A stretch of 49,610 bases of DNA from Terriglobia bacterium (GCA_003175985.1 PSRJ01000354.1:1-49610); one strand, 5' to 3'; numbered from the stretch's first letter, positions 8,281 through 18,195 are shown. Translations and numbers: made by a program. The notes: a model not told the origin generated them from the sequence alone.

Positions 8281-9470
8281 TCGGGGTGTGGACGCTGCGC
8301 CACGTCATCGGGCACAGCCGGGGTCTGCGGGCCGGGCTTCGGGGAAGGTGGTTTCACCGGAGGGTTAATCGCCGCGGGGGCCGGCGGCTGGGCGTTGGGG
8401 TTCGGTAAGGCCGGCTTCGGCGGCGTCAGGGGCTGGCCAGCCGGCAGTTTCAAATTGAGATCCGGCGGCTTTGTTCCCACACCGCCCTCGCCAAATTTGT
8501 GGCCCTGGGCATCCCCCACAGCCTTGTATTGGGCGCGCAATTTGTCGGCTTCCGTACCGGCAGTCGACTGGACGGACGAAGCGATCGTGTCTGCGGCCGG
8601 CGCTGGAGGTGCGATGTAAACCGGCTGATTGGCAATCGGTGCATCGGGAATCGCCTGGTGGACACCTTCGACGAGAATGAGCACGTCCTCCAGACCGCGT
8701 TGCAAGCCGCTAGGCTCGACGAAGATCTCCTGGAACGGCTGGCCCGGCCGGACAGCCTTGATGACTCCCACGGGGAAGCCGCGCGGAAAGATTCGATCGT
8801 CGCCGGACGTGTAGAACCATTCCCCTGGCTGCAGCTTTTCTTCCGGCGGGACATAGTCCACTTTACCCATGGGAGTTCCCTGCCCCTTCAGCGTGCCGCG
8901 CGCCTGAGTCTTTTGCGAAATCACGCCGGCGGCGAAATCCGGGTCCGTGATCAGGAGCACCTGTGCGGCCGTGGGGTAAGCAGCGATTACCTTGCCGACG
9001 ATGCCGTCCGGAGTCACGACAGCCATACCGCGTTGAACCCCTGCAGTGGACCCGCGATCGACGAACACGACTCGGGAGTTCGTTGCTGCGCCGGTGCCGA
9101 TCACCCGGGCGGCCAGGGTCTTAGAAGGTGTTTCCGCCTGAAACACAGCCAGCGCCTTGGCCCGATCGGCCGTGTTGAGCTCGTTTTTCAGTTGGATGTT
9201 CTCCAGCTTGAGCCGGTCCACCTCAGCTTGCAGCCGCTGGTTCTGCTCATGCGTATCGTGCAGGACGATGTAGTCGTGTACAAACCCGGTGCTGCCGCCC
9301 CGCAGCCACTCGACCACCCGTGCCACCGGTGTTACTGCCGACACCGTCCATACGCGGATCATGCGCACGTCCTGGTCGTTCTTTACCTGCACCGCGAGCA
9401 AAACGAGCTGCGCGAAAATTACCAGCAGCAGCACCGTGATGTTCCGGTAACGATTGAGGAACGTTTCCAT
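8277..9470 (-). CDS. mreC: Rod-shape-determining protein MreC with long proline-rich tail
   Basis: The product has an N-terminal membrane segment (about 11-29), a coiled coil (about 75-110, rich in Leu, Asn and Gln) and the twin beta-domain core of MreC. The core includes ARVIGTGAATNSRVVFVDRG, GMAVVTPDGIVGKV, VLLITDPDFAAGV and GEWFYTSGDDRIFPRGFPVG. The ATG at 9470 has GAGGAG 9 nt upstream and was preferred to a TTG two codons earlier. After the core ends near residue 280, about 115 residues of Pro/Ala/Lys-rich sequence follow, much longer than in textbook MreC, and probably extend in the periplasm. MreC organises peptidoglycan synthases with MreB and MreD. Confidence 0.92.
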   Translation of the reverse strand: METFLNRYRNITVLLLVIFAQLVLLAVQVKNDQDVRMIRVWTVSAVTPVARVVEWLRGGSTGFVHDYIVLHDTHEQNQRLQAEVDRLKLENIQLKNELNTADRAKALAVFQAETPSKTLAARVIGTGAATNSRVVFVDRGSTAGVQRGMAVVTPDGIVGKVIAAYPTAAQVLLITDPDFAAGVISQKTQARGTLKGQGTPMGKVDYVPPEEKLQPGEWFYTSGDDRIFPRGFPVGVIKAVRPGQPFQEIFVEPSGLQRGLEDVLILVEGVHQAIPDAPIANQPVYIAPPAPAADTIASSVQSTAGTEADKLRAQYKAVGDAQGHKFGEGGVGTKPPDLNLKLPAGQPLTPPKPALPNPNAQPPAPAAINPPVKPPSPKPGPQTPAVPDDVAQRPHPE

Positions 9471-9503
9471 GGGCAACCGCTCCTCGCGGTCGCGGCTCTG
9501 TAC

Positions 9504-10538
<1,035 letters not shown>

Positions 10539-10590
10539 TTAACTTCAGGCGGGGCTCGAGCTTTGGAGGACCGCTGCGAAGTCCCTTTGC

Positions 10591-10599
10591 ATAGTAGCA
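10591..10599 (-). promoter_or_regulatory. Candidate extended -10 for mreBCD
   Basis: On the complement the sequence reads TGC-TACTAT, an extended -10 (TGn plus four of six matches to TATAAT). It lies about 62 bp upstream of the mreB start. No good -35 is present, as is common for extended -10 promoters. Confidence 0.3.
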
Positions 10600-10710
10600 C
10601 ATCGGGCGCCGATGAACGCCGCCGGAGACCCGTCCTTTGCGGAGGTTGCCGGCGCCCGTGGATGGCCGCAAAACGGTACCAGCGCTATCGAACGTAAACA
10701 GCGAATTAGA

Positions 10711-10744
10711 AGCTTATTGTGGCTCGCGAAACTTACAATAAGCT
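10711..10744. repeat. Perfect 10-bp inverted repeat upstream of the histidine kinase
   Basis: AGCTTATTGT (10711-10720) and ACAATAAGCT (10735-10744) are exact inverted copies separated by 14 bp. The right arm contains TACAAT (10734-10739), a good -10 hexamer. It ends 27 bp before the chosen start of the kinase. It could be an operator for a dimeric regulator or an RNA hairpin in the leader; no poly-T follows, so it is unlikely to be an intrinsic terminator. Confidence 0.6.
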
Positions 10745-10771
10745 GGATGTCCCCGGTGATTGCAACCGTTC

Positions 10772-12745
10772 ATGCATAAAGAGCGTTCGTCTAAGCTGTC
10801 TAGCCGGTTGCGAGTTTCGCTGCGGGCGCGGGGTGTGGCCGTCATGGCCATACCGATGGCGGCTTTGTTCACCGTTTTCTTCGCCGTGTACTGGGTAGAG
10901 GTGAACGCGGGACAGGCCGATGCGACGCTTCACCAGGCGTACGAAGCTCGCGTCGAACTGCAAAAGCTCGATCGCCTGCTGGGCGATGCCGGGGAAGCCG
11001 TGCACGCATATCTGGCGACGGGCCGCACCGATTTTCTCGGACCCTTCCAGGCGGCACAAAAATCGTTCGATGGCGATATGCAGCGCCTTGGCGCTCTAAT
11101 TCCGCCGGAGGACGGCGCATTGTTCGTCCAGGCCGAAAGCACAGCGCGGAAGCATATGGGGATCCTGGCGGAATTGTCCGACGGAGGCGGAGACGAACCG
11201 TCGCTGGCTTCTCTTCTCGAGCGAAGCCGAACTGTGAACGGAGCGTTTCACGACCTCCTCTCGCGCCTCGGGCAGTCTGAGGAGCAGCGAGTAGCCCAGG
11301 CCCGGGCGAGCAAGGATCTGGCAAGAAACGGGTTGTTCCATGTCGTGGTGGCGTGCGGGTTTTTCGGGCCGCTCGGGGCGCTGCTCACGCATTTGTTGGT
11401 TTCCGGACGGCTCACACGACGCATTCGCGCCCTCGAGCAGAACGCCCGCCACCTGGCGGAAGGGACGGCTCTGGAGGCCTTTCCCACCGGCAACGATGAA
11501 ATCGGAGCTGTCGCGAACGCCATCCGCGATGCCGCTCTGCTGCTGCGGGAACGCGAGCGCGAATTGCGCGAGAGTGAACTGCGCTACCGCAATTTGTTCG
11601 ATCACGCTCCATTGCCGTTCGAAGAAACCGACTGCCATGGCATGATCCGGCGTGTGAACCAGGCCGGTTGCGCGCTGCTGCGATCCACGCCCGAGGAGCT
11701 TCTGCGGCTTCCCGCCTGGCACTTCCTCCCCCCGGACAGCCAGGAGACGTTTCGCAACGAAATGCTCTCCCGCATGGCTACCTCGACGGAGGTGGCTCCC
11801 TATTACTGTAGCTACCAGCTCGAAGACGGATTCAGCATCAAGCTGGAAATCCGTGAAAGCCTCATTCGCAACGAGCGCGGCGAAACTGTTGGCGTCTGCC
11901 GCTCGCTTCTCGACATCACCGAACGCAATCTGGCGGAAATCGCAGCCCAAAAAGTGGCGCAATATGCCATGGAACTGCGGAATAAGAACGAGCAGCTCGC
12001 CCAGGCGCTGGAAACGGCTCGTACCGCAGCTGCGGCCAAAAGCCAATTCCTGGCAAACATGTCTCACGAATTGCGGACACCCCTCAATGCCATCATCGGC
12101 TTCTCCGAGCTGATGTACGACGGCAAACTGGGTGAGCTGGACGAGGGCCATCGCGAGTGTTTGCAAGACATTCTCACCAGCGCCCGCCACCTGCTGCGGC
12201 TGATCAGCGATATTTTGGACCTCTCCAAAGTGGAGGCCGGCCGGATGGAATTCACGCACGAGGCGTGTCACGTTGAGGCGTTGGTCCGGGAAGTGCGGGA
12301 TGTCATCCGGCCGCTCGCCGAAAAGAAACGCATCGAGCTGCTGACCGATATTCCGGCGGAAATACCGGCAGTCATTGATGCCTCGCGATTCAAGCAGGTC
12401 CTCTATAACTACCTTTCCAATGCCGTGAAGTTCACGCCCGAAGGAGGGTGGGTTATGATGCGTGTGACTACGGACGGAGCCCGCTTTCGCCTGGAAGTGG
12501 AAGATACTGGGATCGGAATTCCCGCGGACGACCTTCCCAAGCTGTTTCAGGAATTCCAACAACTGCCCAACAGCCGGAACGCAGGACCTGGCACCGGCCT
12601 GGGCCTCGCCTTAACGCGGCGCATTGTCGAGGCTCAGGGAGGCACGATTGGCGTTACCAGCACACCCGGAAGGGGCAGTGTTTTTTCAGCGGTATTGCCC
12701 CTGCGGCCGGCCCTCGCCGCACCTGCGTTAGCGCGCGTATCATAA
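10772..12745 (+). CDS. Membrane sensor histidine kinase (CHASE3-like, HAMP, PAS, HisKA, HATPase)
   Basis: The order is: TM1 (about 28-48), a helical periplasmic CHASE3-like domain (about 50-185, with LGDAGEAVHAYLATGR), TM2 (about 190-215), HAMP, and a PAS domain (from about residue 270, RYRNLFDHAPLPFEETD). The kinase core has the phospho-acceptor His in MSHELRTPLNAIIGFSE (H432), the N box NYLSNAVKF, and the G boxes DTGIGIP and GTGLGLAL. I used the ATG at 10772; a TTG at 10760 would add four residues. The next gene is a REC-Hpt-REC regulator 63 bp downstream, so the likely flow is kinase to regulator. The signal sensed is unknown. Confidence 0.92.
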   Translation: MHKERSSKLSSRLRVSLRARGVAVMAIPMAALFTVFFAVYWVEVNAGQADATLHQAYEARVELQKLDRLLGDAGEAVHAYLATGRTDFLGPFQAAQKSFDGDMQRLGALIPPEDGALFVQAESTARKHMGILAELSDGGGDEPSLASLLERSRTVNGAFHDLLSRLGQSEEQRVAQARASKDLARNGLFHVVVACGFFGPLGALLTHLLVSGRLTRRIRALEQNARHLAEGTALEAFPTGNDEIGAVANAIRDAALLLRERERELRESELRYRNLFDHAPLPFEETDCHGMIRRVNQAGCALLRSTPEELLRLPAWHFLPPDSQETFRNEMLSRMATSTEVAPYYCSYQLEDGFSIKLEIRESLIRNERGETVGVCRSLLDITERNLAEIAAQKVAQYAMELRNKNEQLAQALETARTAAAAKSQFLANMSHELRTPLNAIIGFSELMYDGKLGELDEGHRECLQDILTSARHLLRLISDILDLSKVEAGRMEFTHEACHVEALVREVRDVIRPLAEKKRIELLTDIPAEIPAVIDASRFKQVLYNYLSNAVKFTPEGGWVMMRVTTDGARFRLEVEDTGIGIPADDLPKLFQEFQQLPNSRNAGPGTGLGLALTRRIVEAQGGTIGVTSTPGRGSVFSAVLPLRPALAAPALARVS

Positions 12746-12808
12746 CCCAGGATATGAGCCACTTAGGACTAGTGCGGTTATCGTTATCCACGCTACACTA
12801 CTCACGTC

Positions 12809-14314
12809 ATGAACGGCGGGCCCATCCTCATCATCGACGATACGCCCGTGAACTTAAGGCTCACGCGAATCCTGTTGGTGAATGAAGGCTACGAGGTAAT
12901 TACTGCGGCCAGCGCCGAAGAGGGCCTGGAGTCACTCGAAAACAGCCGTCCGCAACTGATCCTGGTCGATATCCAATTGCCCGGCATCGACGGGCTGGAA
13001 TTTACGCGCCGCGTAAAGCAGGACTCGCGATTTCGGGGAATCTCGATTGTTGCGTTGACTGCATTTGCCATGAAAGGCGATGAGCAGAAGGCGCTTGATG
13101 CCGGATGTGATGGTTACATCACCAAGCCGATCGACACACGTGCCTTGGGAGCGCGTGTGCGGGAGTACCTCGACAAGGCGAAGAGTGCCGAGCCGCCACC
13201 CGCTCCTCCGCAGCCGGATGCGCCGCCACAGATCTCTGAAGATTCGGAAATGGAGGCGCTCCGCCGCCAGTTTCTCAGCGAAGGCCGCGAGCGGAGCCGC
13301 GAACTGCTCATCCAACTGAATGGAAATTTCGACGCGGCCGGAACGGCTCCCGTAGTCCATCAATGGATCGGTACAGGCGGGCTGCTGGGCTATTCCGCAA
13401 TCGCACGCCTGGCACGCGAAGCCGAAGCGCTGCTGCGGGAACGGCCTGTGGATAACGCACAACTGCGCGACGCCTTGGCCAGCCTCAATCTTGCATTCAC
13501 CAGCCCGCGGGAAGCAGTCAGCCCGCAGATCCCCGCAACGCTGATGCAGGCTCTGGAGGGCAAGCGCATTGCAGCCGTGGGTCTCCCTGCCAATGAGAAG
13601 GAACGGCTGTGCATGGCCCTCGACCGCGTTCATGCGGAGCCGATCTTTATCGACCTGACCGAGACTCCCAACGCCGATATCGTGAAGCAATGCGACCTGG
13701 CTATTGTTCACGTCTGGCCGCAGAATTCCGGTTCGCCGTGGCTGGATCCAGCCAGGCCGGCGTTCAACGGCCACCCTGTGGTCCTGGCAGGTTATCGCGC
13801 CGACCTCTTGGCTCTCGATCAACCCGTCCAATCGATGGCACGGGAATTCCTGATGGATTCCTGGCAGCCTGAAGAGGCTTTGGTTCGGCTAAGCATGGCG
13901 CTTTCGAGCCGCCCTTCCGCTCCAGTGCCGCAAATCGAAGCGAAATCGGGCGGCCGGGTGGAGGTGGTGCTGGCCGATGACGATCCGATTGTGCTTTCGC
14001 TGATCCGCACGGCACTTGAGAATTTCGGCATGCATTGCCATGCGGCCAACAGCGGATCGGAAGCGCTGAAGATGATCCGCGAGCTGCGGCCGCAGCTTGC
14101 CGTGCTGGACGTAAACATGCCCGGCATGGACGGATATGAGGTCCTTTCTGCCTTGCGGGAAGAACAGCAACCCGTCCGCGTTCTTCTACTGACGGCGCGG
14201 CAGCAGGAAAGCGATGTTCTGCGCGGGTTCACTCTCGGCGCCGATGACTACGTGGTCAAGCCCTTCAGTCCCGTGGAACTCACGGCCCGTCTGAAGCGCC
14301 TGTTAGGGCGATGA
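12809..14314 (+). CDS. Phosphorelay regulator with two receiver domains flanking an Hpt-like domain
   Basis: Residues 1-122 are a DivK-like receiver with phospho-Asp D54 (LILVDIQLPG) and K106. A Pro-rich linker is followed by a helical segment whose HQWIGTGGLLGYSAIARLA matches the Hpt signature, with H184 as the predicted phospho-acceptor. Residues about 245-370 are a degenerate Rossmann-like part with no receiver Asp. Residues about 390-501 are a second receiver, with D434 in VLDVNMPGMDG and the KP motif near the end. No DNA-binding or enzymatic output domain is present, so output is probably by protein contact. The stop overlaps the HEAT gene start by 4 bp, linking it to the HEAT and GT2 genes. 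Confidence 0.88.
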   Translation: MNGGPILIIDDTPVNLRLTRILLVNEGYEVITAASAEEGLESLENSRPQLILVDIQLPGIDGLEFTRRVKQDSRFRGISIVALTAFAMKGDEQKALDAGCDGYITKPIDTRALGARVREYLDKAKSAEPPPAPPQPDAPPQISEDSEMEALRRQFLSEGRERSRELLIQLNGNFDAAGTAPVVHQWIGTGGLLGYSAIARLAREAEALLRERPVDNAQLRDALASLNLAFTSPREAVSPQIPATLMQALEGKRIAAVGLPANEKERLCMALDRVHAEPIFIDLTETPNADIVKQCDLAIVHVWPQNSGSPWLDPARPAFNGHPVVLAGYRADLLALDQPVQSMAREFLMDSWQPEEALVRLSMALSSRPSAPVPQIEAKSGGRVEVVLADDDPIVLSLIRTALENFGMHCHAANSGSEALKMIRELRPQLAVLDVNMPGMDGYEVLSALREEQQPVRVLLLTARQQESDVLRGFTLGADDYVVKPFSPVELTARLKRLLGR

Positions 14315-15234
14315 TCGAAAAGGCTATTGCCGCAGCCGTTTTATTCGAGTTGTGCAGCGCCCTATTGCTGGTGCTCGTGCTTGCCGGGCTGCTCTTCAGA
14401 AATGCCGCGGTCCGGAAGGCGCGGGCAGCGTCAGCGGCCATCCGGCCCGTCATCCGCCAAGGGTTGATTGAATACCTGGCTGGAAGCTCGAATACGTCGC
14501 AGCTACGTGAATTCGCACAGTCCCAGCGGCGCGAATTGGCCGAGTGCATCCTCGAATTGCGCGAAGCGGTGACTGGAGAGACCGGCGACCGGCTCTGGGA
14601 ACTTGCCCTGGAACTCGCCGTGTTGCACGATTGGTGCGCCGATGCCCGTTCCACAGACTCCGCCGTTCGGTGTACCGCATATCAGAGGCTGGCACATGCC
14701 TCAGCTTATGAACGCTGCCGGCGTGTGACTGCGCAACTCCAGCTCACCGGAATGGACGATGCCGATCCGAAGGTTCGTCTCGCGGCGGCATGCGGCCTGG
14801 CCAAGTCCGGCGATGCCAAAGACCTGGAACTCGTATTCCGGCAGGCGGTACGTTCGAACGCACTTGGCCGTGCGGTACTGGCCGAGGTGCTTCGCCCGCA
14901 CGCAATGGAGCTTGCGGAGAAGGCCGTTCCCCGCGTGTTATGGTCGCGTCAGGACGCACACGTCCTGGCTGCGCTGGAATTAATCATCGCCTGGGGCCGC
15001 GCGATTCCCTTGCGCGATCTGCACCGTCTTGTTGATGGCGGCAACCGCGATATCCGCATCCTGGCACTGCGTGCTCTGCCGCTCGTCGCGTCTTCTTCCG
15101 AAAATCAAGCGGCTGTGCTCCGCGCCATTGCGGACGAAGACCGCGAGATTTCCCGCGAGGCGCTGGCTGCCGCGGGGCGTCTTCGCATCCAAACTGTTGC
15201 GGCAGGCGGCGATCGAAGGACGGCGCGAGTCTAA
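14311..15234 (+). CDS. Membrane-anchored HEAT-repeat protein
   Basis: This 307-residue protein has one N-terminal membrane helix (about 8-28, rich in Leu/Val). It is followed by alpha-helical repeats of HEAT/PBS type, for example DDADPKVRLAAACGLAKSGD, ALELIIAWGRAIPLRDLHRL and DREISREALAAAGRL. HEAT arrays act as protein-binding scaffolds. It overlaps the upstream regulator by 4 bp and the downstream GT2-like gene by 1 bp. A regulator-HEAT-GT2 order is, to my knowledge, a recurrent arrangement associated with surface polysaccharide functions, so it probably couples the regulator to the GT2 protein at the inner membrane. Confidence 0.8.
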   Translation: MIEKAIAAAVLFELCSALLLVLVLAGLLFRNAAVRKARAASAAIRPVIRQGLIEYLAGSSNTSQLREFAQSQRRELAECILELREAVTGETGDRLWELALELAVLHDWCADARSTDSAVRCTAYQRLAHASAYERCRRVTAQLQLTGMDDADPKVRLAAACGLAKSGDAKDLELVFRQAVRSNALGRAVLAEVLRPHAMELAEKAVPRVLWSRQDAHVLAALELIIAWGRAIPLRDLHRLVDGGNRDIRILALRALPLVASSSENQAAVLRAIADEDREISREALAAAGRLRIQTVAAGGDRRTARV

Positions 15235-16505
15235 TGCACGAAGTTTTTAACGCGTGCCTTTTGGCGATCTCGGCTCTTCTCTTCGCGATAGGGCTGGCAG
15301 GTCTCGTTGCCTTGACGAAGGGTTATCGCCATCTTAGGTGCGCGCGAATGGATCGAACGCTCGAGGATCAGAATCTGCTGATGAAGTCTCCACTGGTCCC
15401 GCCGCTTTCAATGCTCGCGGTGGTGCGGGACGCCTCTCAGGAATCCCGCGAATTTGTGCGGCGTCTCCTCAACGTGCATTACAGCAGCGTCGAAACGATT
15501 CTCGTTCTCGACGGCCTGAGCGATCCTGACCTGGAGACATGGAAAACCGCGTACCGGCTTGCTGTTTCGTCGCGGGCTTTCTCAACCACACTCCCCGCCG
15601 CTCGCATCCGATGCATTTACGAGGCGCGGGATGCAAACCGGCTGATCGTGGTGGCGAAAGACGCTGGCGGCAATGCCGATTCCTTGAACGCAGGCGTGAA
15701 CGTTGCTCGTTCGCCATTGATCGGACTCGTGGAGTGCGGCTCCGAATTCCAGACCGATTGCTTCCTGCGGCTCGTACAGCCGATTTTGGAAGATTCGGCG
15801 CAGACCGTGGCTGCTTGCGGAATGGCGCCGGGACCGGCTGGTACCGGCATCTGCGCCGGGTTCAGCGCGCTCGAGTGTCTGCGCGCCTGGCTCTCCTGCT
15901 GCGGCTGGAAGGGCAAAGGAAACCCCATCCCGGCAATTCCGGGGAGTAGTCTGCTGATCAGCCGGGAAGCGGTGATGGAAGCCGGCGGATTTCGTACGGG
16001 GCTGCTGGAATTCTTCGTGCGGCTCCAGGCGGGAGCGTCATCGGCCTCAAAACCTCCTCGCGTCATTTTCGTCCCGGAACCGTTGAGCTATCGGGGACTG
16101 GCGAAGAAATTCGGCGAACTGCGCGATGCGGTTCTTGCCCGCCAGCGACAGATCGCATCGGCGGTGCGCTGGCCATCTCTTCTCTCGAGACCAATCATCT
16201 GTCTGCTCACACTTCGTGTGCTGCGCCCTGCTCTGGAAACGGCTACCTACATCATGACGGCAATCGGCGCGGCAGCGGGCTGGATCGATCTTTATACTGC
16301 GGCGTTCGTTGCGATATCCACCATCGGAATGGGGATCCTGCAATCGATGTCCTCCGTCGTATTGCGCGAATTGGCGGAACCCGGACTCTTTTCGCCCGGG
16401 CAACTGGCCGGGCTGTTCCTCACCTCCATTCCCGAAAACCTGGGCTATCGCCAATTACGGAACTTCTGGATGATGGCGGGCCTGGCTCCGGACCGCCGGG
16501 TGTAA
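15234..16505 (+). CDS. Membrane GT2-family-like protein with degenerate catalytic motifs
   Basis: The 423-residue protein has an N-terminal membrane helix (about 8-29), a GT-A-like domain (about 55-300) and two C-terminal membrane helices (about 315-385), the layout of processive or transferring GT2 enzymes. The nucleotide-sugar region is recognisable at NADSLNAGVNVARSPLIGLV (147-166). However, the DxD-type motif expected next is E167-C-G-S-E, and the later ED-L--RL motif appears as LLEFFVRL (about 257-264). Only traces of the QxxRW motif remain (RQRQIASAVRW). It may therefore be an inactive GT2 relative serving as a scaffold or regulator. It is the last gene of the HEAT-coupled unit. Confidence 0.78.
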   Translation: MHEVFNACLLAISALLFAIGLAGLVALTKGYRHLRCARMDRTLEDQNLLMKSPLVPPLSMLAVVRDASQESREFVRRLLNVHYSSVETILVLDGLSDPDLETWKTAYRLAVSSRAFSTTLPAARIRCIYEARDANRLIVVAKDAGGNADSLNAGVNVARSPLIGLVECGSEFQTDCFLRLVQPILEDSAQTVAACGMAPGPAGTGICAGFSALECLRAWLSCCGWKGKGNPIPAIPGSSLLISREAVMEAGGFRTGLLEFFVRLQAGASSASKPPRVIFVPEPLSYRGLAKKFGELRDAVLARQRQIASAVRWPSLLSRPIICLLTLRVLRPALETATYIMTAIGAAAGWIDLYTAAFVAISTIGMGILQSMSSVVLRELAEPGLFSPGQLAGLFLTSIPENLGYRQLRNFWMMAGLAPDRRV

Positions 16506-16514
16506 ACTCACTTC

Positions 16515-16814
16515 ATGGTTTTCGCCAAGCGCCTTCGGGATGGCGTGCGCCGCGGGGAAATCACGTGCAGCGTCCGGATTTGGACCCGTCCACACGTTAA
16601 AGTTGGCGGCCGATATCCCGTGGAAGAAGGCCAAATCGAAGTCGACTCAATCGAGCCGATCGGTTTCCCGGACATTACTCCGGAGTTGGCGCGGGAGTCC
16701 GGCTTCCTAGGTGTGCTCGATCTACTCAAAATTGCCAAACACGGCAAGGGCAACAACATTTACCTGATACGATTCCACTACATACCCGCACGCCGGAAGC
16801 GCTCCGCATCATAG
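16515..16814 (+). CDS. Small ASCH-domain-like protein
   Basis: This 99-residue protein begins MVFAKRLRDGVRRGEITCSV, has TRPHVKVGGRYPVEEG, and ends with a basic tail. The pattern of a short helix with a basic R-x-G-E/T-x-R start followed by a beta-barrel core (K-GGRY-V) resembles the ASCH fold, which is related to PUA domains and thought to bind RNA or modified nucleosides. It starts 10 bp after the GT2-like gene, so it may be co-transcribed by proximity alone. The specific activity is not known. Confidence 0.6.
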   Translation: MVFAKRLRDGVRRGEITCSVRIWTRPHVKVGGRYPVEEGQIEVDSIEPIGFPDITPELARESGFLGVLDLLKIAKHGKGNNIYLIRFHYIPARRKRSAS

Positions 16815-16828
16815 AGGACCGGAAATCG

Positions 16829-17551
16829 CTACGTAGTGAGCCACTCCTGGAGGGCTTTGGCTACGGCTTCGGGCCGTTCGAGCAGCGACATGTGGCCGCA
16901 TTCCGGTATCAACAGCAGACGGCTGCCCGGAATTCTGGCGGCCATCTCCTCATGGCGATCGGGCGGGCTCCACTCATCCTCACGGCCGGTAAGCACCAAT
17001 GCGGGGCAGCGAATGCTCTGCAGCACACCCTCCGCGTCTGGCCGGTTGAGCATGGCACAGATCTGCTTGGCGAAGATCCCGGGTGTCTTGCGGGCGAACA
17101 TCTCCACAATGCCCTCCACCAAATCCGAATCCGTACGGCGTTCGGGATGAATCATGGGCGGCAGCCACTGCAGCGCCATGGCGCGCATTCCCTGGGTTCT
17201 CGCGATCTCTAAAAGCGCCAGCCGGCCGTGCTCTTCTTCCTCCCCGGCCGCACCTCTCGGCCGAGCCTGGTAACCCGAATTGAGCAGAGCGATACGCCGT
17301 ACCCTTTCAGGCGCTCTCCGGTAAACCTCCAATGCCACGCGGCCCCCCATTGAGTGGCCTGCTACAGCGAAGCGCGCTGGGGCTTCGCGAAGCACTTTTT
17401 CCGCCATTGCTGTTAGCGAGTCTTGTGTACCCCACTCAACGGAGGTGCATAAGGCGAACTTGGCAAGAGCATCCACCTGGAACCGCCAAACGGACCCATC
17501 GCACAGCAGACCGGGCAGGAGCACCAGCGAGTCGATGGGAGTATTTGGCAT
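16829..17551 (-). CDS. Alpha/beta hydrolase
   Basis: The 240-residue protein has the canonical fold motifs: oxyanion region LLPGLLCDGSVW, nucleophile elbow GHSMGG (Ser), the acid in GREDEW and the catalytic His in ECGHMSLLERP near the C terminus. It is soluble, with no signal peptide. It resembles small esterases and carboxylester hydrolases of the MhpC/YdeN type; the substrate cannot be assigned. It is divergent from the sigma-factor gene by 20 bp. Confidence 0.88.
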   Translation of the reverse strand: MPNTPIDSLVLLPGLLCDGSVWRFQVDALAKFALCTSVEWGTQDSLTAMAEKVLREAPARFAVAGHSMGGRVALEVYRRAPERVRRIALLNSGYQARPRGAAGEEEEHGRLALLEIARTQGMRAMALQWLPPMIHPERRTDSDLVEGIVEMFARKTPGIFAKQICAMLNRPDAEGVLQSIRCPALVLTGREDEWSPPDRHEEMAARIPGSRLLLIPECGHMSLLERPEAVAKALQEWLTT

Positions 17552-17571
17552 CGGAATACGCTTGTTATAGC

Positions 17572-18195
17572 ATGGAAGCGATTCTTGAACCGTCTGGTAT
17601 CCTCAACCTGAGGAGGACAGCCGCCCCACTGTTCAATGACAGTTATCTGCGGGCCCTGCGCGAGCGGGACGAGAATACTGAAAATCATTTCGTATCCTAT
17701 TTTTCCCGCCCCGTTCAATTGAAGTTGCAGGCGCGCCTGCGTTCCCCCGAGCTCGTGAAGGATGCGCGTCAGGAGACATTCCTCCGGATTCTCACCTACT
17801 TCCGCACCGGTAAAACCCTCGACAACCCGGCGAGTCTGCCGGGTTTTGTTCACACCGTGTGCCACAACGTCGCTTTGGAACTTCTACGAGGTTACACGCG
17901 CCACGATCAACTGCTGGAAAATGCGCCCGAGCCTGCCGATTCCGCACCCGACCCGGAAGACCGCGCCGCAGCGGAAGAGCGCAAGCAGATCGTACGGCAA
18001 CTGTTGGGCGAACTGGCTGACAAAGATCGAGAACTACTGCGCCGCGTCCTGCTCGAGGAGGAGGACAAGGACTCGGTTTGCCGCGAGTTTCACGTGGACC
18101 GAGGTTATCTCCGGGTTCTCCTGCATCGGGCCCGCCTGCGCTTTAAGGCAGCATTGTTACAATCCCAAAAACACAAAGGCCCGAACAAGAAATAA
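17572..18195 (+). CDS. ECF-like sigma-70 family RNA polymerase sigma factor
   Basis: The 207-residue protein has a region 2 (about 30-105, with the LVKDARQETFLRILTYF core and a SLPGFVHTVCHNVALELLRG helix) and a region 4 helix-turn-helix (about 145-200, with DKDRELLRRVLLEEEDKDSV and RGYLRVLLHRARLRFK). Region 3 is missing, as in ECF factors. I chose the ATG at 17572; a longer in-frame start at 17332 would lie entirely inside the divergent hydrolase gene. No anti-sigma gene is adjacent. A PilZ-domain gene follows 86 bp downstream. Confidence 0.85.
   Translation: MEAILEPSGILNLRRTAAPLFNDSYLRALRERDENTENHFVSYFSRPVQLKLQARLRSPELVKDARQETFLRILTYFRTGKTLDNPASLPGFVHTVCHNVALELLRGYTRHDQLLENAPEPADSAPDPEDRAAAEERKQIVRQLLGELADKDRELLRRVLLEEEDKDSVCREFHVDRGYLRVLLHRARLRFKAALLQSQKHKGPNKK

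Noticed and set aside
11096..12562. 488-residue minus-strand ORF opposite the histidine kinase
   Set aside because: The plus-strand kinase has every expected motif; the antisense ORF has none and results from high GC.
17332..17571. Longer start for the sigma factor
   Set aside because: The added 80 residues lie opposite the hydrolase gene and match no sigma region.
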